NCBI GenBank assembly: GCA_902797105.1
Contig: CADBRL010000014.1
Span: forward strand, 1 to 10,634
Direction: 5' to 3'
DNA from: an uncultured Erysipelotrichaceae bacterium
GTDB taxonomy: Bacteria > Bacillota_I > Bacilli_A > RF39 > UBA660
Length of the DNA stretch: 10,634 nt
The notes beneath the pieces are model-generated. The model did no database searches, was not told the DNA's origin, and was given only the letters and a program-made list of their open reading frames with translations. Position numbers and translations under genes: made by a program. The stretch's first letter is position 1; every line of letters starts with the position of its first letter. Positions 5,927 to 10,634 of the stretch are shown one piece after another.

Positions 5927-7836
5927 TTATAGTCATTACCAATATTTGCATACTTAACACCATCAGCGATAAGTGTAGCTTTTGTATTATTATATAGAAT
6001 TGTATTATTTTCACCAAAAGATTTAGTTAAATCAAAATTAAATTCTGGAGTACTCTTTGTTGGATTATATACTCTAATAACATTGGCTTTTTCACTTGTT
6101 ATCGTTCCACCTGTAATATTTATATTTAATGATTGAGTATCTATTTGATTATTTGTTTGATAATGTTTATAATATGTATCATTAACTTCAACAAAAATTG
6201 CATCACCAGTTGGATTAAATCCATTACCAGTAGGTTTCAAGTTTTTATCAGGAGTTTTATCACCAGTTGCAGTAATTTTTCCACCTGTAATATTTAAATT
6301 TCCAAGTTTAATTCCAATACCAGTTTTACCAATAATTTCTCCACCAAAAATATTAACATTCATATAACTTGGCATGTAAATAGCTGAGTCACTAGTACTT
6401 TCCAATTTAGCACCATCATAAATATTAACTGTAATATTTTGAAGATATTGTCCGCTATAGTTTCCACTTATTGTATATGCACCATCTGTTAGAATAGTTC
6501 CATACACATCTAATGTAGAATTGCTACCTAAAACTGTAATGCCATACCAATTAACTTTTAAAGTAAAGTCTTTTTCTAATATAATATTAGTTCCTTTTAA
6601 ATCAAATACAGTATTTTCTTTTCCTTTACCTGCTAGTTGGCCTATTTGAATTACACCATACGGTGAGTCTTCAGTTCTAACCAAAGATCCATTTTTAAAT
6701 ATAATTTTACCTCCGTTACCACTTGCAATAAGTATAGCGGGTTCTGCATATTTACCAGTATTTGCATTAGCGGTAACAGTTTTACCATTAAAGTTAATAA
6801 TTATATCATTATTTATATCAATTTTATTTTGAGTAGCAATATTAAAATCTTTTAACACAGTTATTTCTCTTGATCCTGCTTCAATAGCACTTTGAATTGA
6901 ACTAAAATAACCTCTTTCTGTTTTTAATACTGTATCACTAGCTAAAACATTGATTATTTTAGTAACTTCAGTTACACTACCATTATCATAAGATATTGAA
7001 TATTTTATAGTATAAGTTCCAACCTCACTAAATTTTAATGTAGCTTTTTTACTAATATTTTCAATAACTATTTCTTTATCATAATTTGCTGTTAGGGAAT
7101 TACCACCATTAATTGCAATAAGATTTACTGTAGCTTTAACACCATTATAATCATTTGAAGTAATACCAAATAATATTTCAAGTTCTTCATTTACATAAAC
7201 TTCATCATCTGATAAAACACTAACTTCTGGGCTTATCTTAATAATTGGATTATCCAATTCTTCAGTTTTTTCTGTATCAGCTTTAGATAAATCTACAGAT
7301 GCTATTACATTATTTGTTGAAAATGTAAAGCCTCCTATCCATGAAGCTGGAACAATTATTTTTCCATCTTCAACTTTGAAATTCATTCTAGCACCTGGAG
7401 CATTAGGTGTAATACTTCCATCATCAACTACTCCATCAAATGAAACCTCAATTGTTTTTTCTTTATTATTTACATAATATAAATCTAAATTGTTTTCTAA
7501 AATTTGTTTTTCTTCTTTATTTAATTCTACTAATTCTGTTCCATCTGATGCTACCATAGACCAAGTTTCATCTAATGCACAATAGTAATAAGTTTTAATA
7601 TCATTACTATTAAAATTAGTATTACCAAATATCATATATTGTAAATAAGCTTCATTAGCACCTGCCGTAGCTGCACGTGATGCAGTTATTGTAAAATTAC
7701 CTTCAAATTTAGATGAACCAATAACATATACGTCATTTGCATATGTATCAGTATTTTCTTTTATAGTAGCACTTACTGTTAAATTGAAAATAAATATTGC
7801 TAATAACGCTATACATATTTTATAAATATTCTTCAT
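5893..7836 (-). CDS. Secreted beta-helix adhesin-like surface protein (5' part of split gene)
   Basis: The frame encodes 647 residues. Residues 1-23 form a signal peptide (MKNIYK, hydrophobic core, VSA cleavage site). Residues 24-195 are a region I do not recognise. About 196-300 look like an Ig-like beta-sandwich (ISPEVSVLSDD to GTYTIKYSISYDNG). From about 305 on it is a right-handed beta-helix of the pectate-lyase-like or adhesin type, with FNGKTVTAN, ISGNY, NITGGKITATG and INITGGTITS rungs. No catalytic residues can be assigned; binding or structural roles are more likely than lyase activity. The ATG at 7836 has an AAAGGAAA Shine-Dalgarno and lies 15 nt after the InlB-repeat gene, so the two are co-transcribed. 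The frame ends abruptly in EHFLLKK where the second module should begin, so the protein is probably truncated relative to an intact form of about 902 residues. No C-terminal sorting signal is visible. Confidence 0.85.
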   Translation of the reverse strand: MKNIYKICIALLAIFIFNLTVSATIKENTDTYANDVYVIGSSKFEGNFTITASRAATAGANEAYLQYMIFGNTNFNSNDIKTYYYCALDETWSMVASDGTELVELNKEEKQILENNLDLYYVNNKEKTIEVSFDGVVDDGSITPNAPGARMNFKVEDGKIIVPASWIGGFTFSTNNVIASVDLSKADTEKTEELDNPIIKISPEVSVLSDDEVYVNEELEILFGITSNDYNGVKATVNLIAINGGNSLTANYDKEIVIENISKKATLKFSEVGTYTIKYSISYDNGSVTEVTKIINVLASDTVLKTERGYFSSIQSAIEAGSREITVLKDFNIATQNKIDINNDIIINFNGKTVTANANTGKYAEPAILIASGNGGKIIFKNGSLVRTEDSPYGVIQIGQLAGKGKENTVFDLKGTNIILEKDFTLKVNWYGITVLGSNSTLDVYGTILTDGAYTISGNYSGQYLQNITVNIYDGAKLESTSDSAIYMPSYMNVNIFGGEIIGKTGIGIKLGNLNITGGKITATGDKTPDKNLKPTGNGFNPTGDAIFVEVNDTYYKHYQTNNQIDTQSLNINITGGTITSEKANVIRVYNPTKSTPEFNFDLTKSFGENNTILYNNTKATLIADGVKYANIGNDYNTVVEHFLLKK

Positions 7837-7850
7837 TTTCTATTTCCTTT

Positions 7851-8966
7851 CTAATTATTTAATCTTGGATTTTCTATTTTTACTATTTTATTTTTATTAA
7901 TGTCTAACCCTGTTTCAGGAATTAATGTAGCAAAAGTACCCTTAGATGTTGTAATATCCACATAACCTAGTACTTTAACTCCATCTTTTAATACAAATAC
8001 TTTTGCTTGGCCAACAATAGATCCTTCTAAGTCTTCCATTTTATAACTAATAACAGGTACATATTCCCATTTAGCTTTTAAAGTAATATCTTTTGTTACT
8101 TTACTACTAAAGTCATATGCCGCATCATTTAAATACCAACCTACAAATTTATATTTATTCTTTGTAGGATCACTTGGTTTAGTTACTAACTTGTTTTCTT
8201 TAACAACTTGTTTTGCTATACTAGATCCTCCATCTGTATTAAATATAACTGTATACTCTTTAACTTTAACTTCTTCTTTAGTCCATTTAGCTATTAAAGT
8301 AATGTCCTTTGTTACTTTACTATTAAAGTTATATACTTTTCCATCTAAAGTCCAGCCTGCAAATACATAACCGTCTTTTGTTGGATTTGTTGGTCTAGTA
8401 ACTTTTCCATTTTCAGCAACTATTTGTTTAGCTACATTTGAACCACCATTAGTACCAAAAGTTACTTGATAATTTTTCTTTACTTTTTCCCATTTAGCTA
8501 CTAAAGTTAAATTACTATTAACAGCATCTCCTATTTTAACTTCATTTTTGCCATTATACCACCCAATAAACTTATAATCATCTCTTATTGGAACGGGTAA
8601 TTTAGTTATTTTATTATCTTTAATTGTAACTTTATCAACCGTTTTACCTCCATTTGAATCAAAAGTAATAGTATAAGTATTTTCTTTAGCTATCCAACTA
8701 GCCTTCAAAATAATTTTTTTATTTACCTTTGTGTTAAAATCATATGCTTTTCCATCTAAAGTCCATTTGTCAAATGTATATCCATCTTTAGTTGGATCAC
8801 TTGGTTTAGTTACTACACTACCCTTTTTAATTTTAATAGACTCTACGATTGAACCACCATTACTATCAAATGTAACTTCTACTTTTTTTGTACCATTGAG
8901 TAAAAGTACTGCACCAACTACTCCAACAACTATAATTGGTACTATAATTAGTAATATTTTTTTCAT
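7851..8966 (-). CDS. Membrane-anchored protein with four InlB B-repeats
   Basis: This 371-residue extracellular protein begins MKK and a hydrophobic segment (residues 4-24) with no lipobox cysteine, so it is either a membrane anchor or an uncleaved signal. Four InlB B-repeat (Listeria-Bacteroides repeat, PF09479-type) units follow at about 29-91, 97-159, 166-228 and 237-300. Each has the pattern VTFDSNGG, then P-DPTKDGY-F-GW, and ends ITLKAKW. The second unit diverges most (VPIRDDYKF). Residues 301-371 are a short beta-rich tail of unknown family. There is no LPXTG motif. Such repeats form small beta-grasp domains in surface proteins and are associated with adhesion or host contact in Listeria; here that role is inference. 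It is the first gene of a two-gene locus with the beta-helix protein, and GAAAGGAAGAG precedes the ATG. Confidence 0.88.
   Translation of the reverse strand: MKKILLIIVPIIVVGVVGAVLLLNGTKKVEVTFDSNGGSIVESIKIKKGSVVTKPSDPTKDGYTFDKWTLDGKAYDFNTKVNKKIILKASWIAKENTYTITFDSNGGKTVDKVTIKDNKITKLPVPIRDDYKFIGWYNGKNEVKIGDAVNSNLTLVAKWEKVKKNYQVTFGTNGGSNVAKQIVAENGKVTRPTNPTKDGYVFAGWTLDGKVYNFNSKVTKDITLIAKWTKEEVKVKEYTVIFNTDGGSSIAKQVVKENKLVTKPSDPTKNKYKFVGWYLNDAAYDFSSKVTKDITLKAKWEYVPVISYKMEDLEGSIVGQAKVFVLKDGVKVLGYVDITTSKGTFATLIPETGLDINKNKIVKIENPRLNN
8067..8882 (-). repeat. Four tandem InlB B-repeat coding units
   Basis: The four units occupy roughly 8694-8882, 8490-8682, 8283-8471 and 8067-8258 on the minus strand, with a period near 70 codons. 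Shared protein blocks are the GG turn, the DPTK(D/N) segment, the GW pair and the final K(A)KW or ASW. Linkers between units differ in length and sequence (AKENTY, KVKKNY, EEVKVKEY), so duplication is not recent. Confidence 0.85.
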
Positions 8967-9138
8967 AATCTCTTCCTTTCTAATTAAAATATATTACTTA
9001 ATAATGATTTACTTTCAAAAATCATCTCCTTTTATGGTAAGAAAAAACATAAAACTACTTATATAGAATGTTTTTCGGTCAAAAAATAAACATAAAATTA
9101 ATACTATTAACTATATCCATATTAATTCCCACTTACCT
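8967..9138 (-). promoter_or_regulatory. 5' leader of the surface-protein operon with isolated Shine-Dalgarno and hairpin
   Basis: The predicted transcript start near 9138 leaves about 172 nt untranslated before the ATG at 8966. The leader holds a strong AAAAGGAG (9026-9033) not attached to any long gene. Immediately 3' of it is a perfect 7-bp hairpin (ATGATTT with AAATCAT, 9004-9025). A six-codon frame, TTG to TAA (9018-8998, MKVNHY), starts in the hairpin loop at ideal spacing from that Shine-Dalgarno. Another weak inverted repeat pairs 9043-9050 with 9068-9075. Possible roles are 5' mRNA stabilisation by a bound ribosome or leader-peptide control; neither is proven. Confidence 0.45.
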
Positions 9139-9144
9139 AATAAA

Positions 9145-9173
9145 ATAATATCATTTATAAGATGCTTAGTCAA
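9145..9173 (-). promoter_or_regulatory. Sigma-A promoter of the surface-protein operon
   Basis: On the minus strand TTGACT (9173-9168) is followed after exactly 17 nt by TATTAT (9150-9145), 5 of 6 matches to consensus in each box. The predicted start is near 9138. The left end of the IS30-family element lies about 15 bp further upstream, so the sequence immediately upstream of -35 is IS DNA or its target boundary. Confidence 0.75.
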
Positions 9174-9188
9174 TATAATAACTATATG

Positions 9189-9211
9189 TTAATTTAAATG
9201 TGAAGTGCAAC
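9189..9211 (+). repeat. Left terminal inverted repeat of the IS30-family element
   Basis: It pairs with 10609-10631; mismatches are at 9195, 9199 and 9202 only. The inner part overlaps a small perfect hairpin (9201-9217). Confidence 0.7.
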
Positions 9212-9220
9212 ACTTCAGTA

Positions 9221-9249
9221 TTGAAAAAGACATATGAATAACCTATAAT
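9221..9249 (+). promoter_or_regulatory. Transposase promoter
   Basis: TTGAAA (9221-9226), a 17-nt spacer and a perfect TATAAT (9244-9249) lie inside the left end of the IS. Start would be near 9256, giving a leader of about 27 nt that includes AAAGGA (9269-9274), 8 nt before the ATG. Confidence 0.75.
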
Positions 9250-9282
9250 ATCTATTCGCAATAAACAGAAAGGAAAATTCAT

Positions 9283-10416
9283 ATGTCTGAAAATAATAAT
9301 ACTACAAATATAAAAGAAAAACAATACCGTCACCTAATAAAAGATGACAGAATTAAAATTGAATCATTAATTAATCAAAAGGATGAAAATGGTAAAAGGT
9401 TATTTAATAATACTTATATTGCCAATTATTTAGGTGTTCATAAATCTACTATTTCAAGAGAACTTAAAAAACGTAGAAAAGAAAAGATGTATATTAGAAC
9501 TGGCAAAACTAGAACAATGCCATATACTGCTGAATATGCTCAAGAAAATGCGAATTTCAACCGTGGTTTATCTAAAGGCGAATACAAACTAAGAAAAAAT
9601 AAAAAACTTGCTAAATTCATTGAAGATAAAATTAAAATAGATAAATGGGCTCCTGATGTAATTGTAGGTTATATGAAAGCTCACAATTATTTTGAACGCG
9701 ATGGATTTGAATCTATTACTACTCCAACAATTTATAATGCGATAAGATATCATATTATCGATGTTAAACTAGAAGATACTAGAAGAATGAAATATAAACA
9801 GGAATACGAATATCATAAAGGTGATCTTCCAGAATCTAAAGCCGAATATAGTATTAATAATAGACCTGAAGAAATAGATAAACGCCTTTATTTTGGACAT
9901 TTTGAGTTAGATACAGTAATTGGTACTAAAAAAGGAAAACACGAATGTTTAATGACTTTAACTGAGCGAAAAACAAGATTTGAAATAATATTTAAACTTA
10001 AAGGCAAAACTTCTGAAGAAGTTGTTAATAAATTTAATAAAATGAAAGAATTCATGAAAAAAAATTATGATAAAATATTTAAATCAATTACTACGGATAA
10101 TGGTACTGAGTTTTCTGATTTTTTAAATATTATTAAAGATACAAAAACAAAAATATATTTTTGCCATCCTTATTGTTCTGGTGAAAAAGGTACTAATGAA
10201 AGGCACAATGGAATAATAAGATATTTTATCCCTAAAGGTACTCTAATAGAAAATTATTCATATAAAGATATAAATAAAATAGCTGAGTGGATGAATAATT
10301 ATCCAAGAAAAATACTAAATTATAAAACACCTATTGAAGCACTACAAGAAGAGTTTAACGATAATTCAATTTTAAATAAAATTTATAAATTACAAGAAAA
10401 GATAAATTGTTTATAG
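9283..10416 (+). CDS. IS30-family transposase
   Basis: This 377-residue protein catalyses cut and joining of IS30-type elements, usually through a circular intermediate with abutted ends. The N-terminal DNA-binding part has a helix-turn-helix around residues 43-64 (NTYIANYLGVHKSTISREL), the hallmark of the family. The catalytic core is of the RNase H/integrase (rve) type: Asp210 in FELDTVIG, Asp272 in TTDNGTEF and Glu306 in GTNERHNG. The 33 residues between the second Asp and Glu match the DD(33)E signature. RYFIPKGT follows, also typical. All three acidic residues are present and the frame is uninterrupted, so the enzyme looks active. The ATG at 9283 follows AAAGGA at 8 nt. The long C-terminus (DNSILNKIYKLQEKINCL) is rich in charged and hydrophobic residues and may be helical. 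Confidence 0.96.
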   Translation: MSENNNTTNIKEKQYRHLIKDDRIKIESLINQKDENGKRLFNNTYIANYLGVHKSTISRELKKRRKEKMYIRTGKTRTMPYTAEYAQENANFNRGLSKGEYKLRKNKKLAKFIEDKIKIDKWAPDVIVGYMKAHNYFERDGFESITTPTIYNAIRYHIIDVKLEDTRRMKYKQEYEYHKGDLPESKAEYSINNRPEEIDKRLYFGHFELDTVIGTKKGKHECLMTLTERKTRFEIIFKLKGKTSEEVVNKFNKMKEFMKKNYDKIFKSITTDNGTEFSDFLNIIKDTKTKIYFCHPYCSGEKGTNERHNGIIRYFIPKGTLIENYSYKDINKIAEWMNNYPRKILNYKTPIEALQEEFNDNSILNKIYKLQEKINCL

Positions 10417-10433
10417 ATATTTATTCCAATTTC

Positions 10434-10557
10434 CTTTTGACAAGCAGATATATTTTTATTAATTTATAGTCGTTTAAGTTATTGCTATTTTCAAAAAATG
10501 AAAATAACAATAATTAAACTCCATTAAGGTAAAAAATATATCTTTACTTATCAAAAG
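10434..10557 (-). repeat. Long nested fold-back (inverted repeat) downstream of the transposase
   Basis: An outer arm (10434-10458) pairs with 10530-10557, and an inner arm (10472-10492) pairs with 10500-10519 around a 7-nt AT loop. The three internal mismatches are all C opposite A on the plus strand, which become G-U wobble pairs in a minus-strand RNA. There is no U-tract right after either side, so it is not a standard terminator. It could be a structured antisense RNA, a small palindromic insertion, or a transcription block protecting the IS. Confidence 0.55.
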
Positions 10558-10608
10558 TTTTCTCGGCATAAAACATCATATAAACATATATAGTTTTATT
10601 CATAAAAA

Positions 10609-10631
10609 GTTGCACTTGACTTTTTAATTAA
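10609..10631 (-). repeat. Right terminal inverted repeat of the IS30-family element
   Basis: It is the inverted partner of 9189-9211, sharing the GTTGCACTT core (10609-10617 on the plus strand). It overlaps a perfect 7-bp hairpin, AAAAAGT (10604-10610) with ACTTTTT (10619-10625). Confidence 0.7.
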
Positions 10632-10634
10632 TAA

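Larger units (their letters stand above)
9189..10631 (+). mobile_element. IS30-family insertion sequence, apparently complete
   Basis: The element carries a full-length transposase gene between imperfect terminal inverted repeats. The left repeat (9189-9211) and the reverse complement of the right repeat (10609-10631) match at 20 of 23 positions, with an identical inner AAGTGCAAC core. The outermost six bases (TTAATT) are AT-rich and could be target-site sequence, because TTAATT also occurs as a direct copy at 10624-10629; the real ends could then lie nearer 9195 and 10625. Length would be about 1.4 kb, long for the family. The window ends 3 nt past the right repeat, so the far flank is unseen. 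Confidence 0.8.

Noticed and set aside
8067..8882. Regular repeats that could suggest a CRISPR array
   Set aside because: The repeats are about 210 bp apart, in frame and protein-coding InlB B-repeat units.
8731..9066. Plus-strand open frame of 111 codons
   Set aside because: It is antisense to the N-terminal part of the InlB-repeat gene and its leader, with no supporting start signal.
9060..9085. Minus-strand promoter using TTGACC near 9080
   Set aside because: The nearest -10-like TATATA is only 11 nt away, and nothing convincing lies at 16-18 nt; the TTGACT-17-TATTAT pair is much better.
10472..10519. Simple terminator for the transposase
   Set aside because: The stem is AT-rich, has an A-rich loop, and is not followed by a T-run on either strand; it is better described as part of the larger fold-back.

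Overview
The window is strongly AT-rich DNA from a low-GC Bacillota-type bacterium. Its housekeeping proteins (GlyA, FolD, RuvB) look like standard Firmicutes versions, its promoters are near-consensus sigma-A type, its Shine-Dalgarno sites are A/G-rich, and its small surface-protein locus carries InlB-type repeats. All Trp codons I looked at in recognisable proteins are TGG and nothing points to a recoded TGA, so I assume the standard code. An uncultured gut Bacilli/Erysipelotrichia-like lineage would fit, but that is inference.

Region 1 (1-3608, minus strand) is a tight four-gene housekeeping operon. In transcription order it holds an NT5C-type 5'-nucleotidase, ruvB (Holliday-junction helicase), folD (methylene-THF dehydrogenase/cyclohydrolase) and glyA (serine hydroxymethyltransferase, cut by the window edge only a few codons from its end). 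Gaps are -1, +10 and +1 nt. A near-perfect sigma-A promoter (TTGACA-17-TATAAT) lies upstream, with a possible second promoter nearer the first gene. FolD and GlyA act in consecutive steps of folate one-carbon metabolism. RuvB lacks an adjacent ruvA.

Region 2 (3760-5120, plus strand) is a divergently transcribed, stand-alone GspE/PilB-family secretion or pilus ATPase that starts with GTG. It ends at a strong bidirectional terminator.

Region 3 (5129-9173, minus strand) is a two-gene surface-protein locus driven from a TTGACT-17-TATTAT promoter. The first gene encodes a membrane-anchored protein with four InlB B-repeats. The second encodes a secreted right-handed beta-helix (adhesin-like) protein. 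The second gene is split by a frame break: the upstream 647-residue frame stops at 5893, and an open frame without a credible start continues the protein to 5129. The two halves carry paralogous beta-helix modules, so they were almost certainly one protein of about 902 residues.

Region 4 (about 9189-10631) is an IS30-family insertion sequence with a complete DD(33)E transposase, its own promoter, imperfect terminal inverted repeats that each contain a small hairpin, and a long fold-back structure downstream of the transposase gene. The left end of the IS sits about 15 bp upstream of the -35 box of the surface-protein promoter.

No tRNA, rRNA or CRISPR array is visible. The points most worth a second look are the broken duplicated beta-helix gene, the 5' leader of the surface locus with an isolated Shine-Dalgarno sequence and hairpin, and the fold-back in the IS whose mismatches favour a minus-strand RNA.
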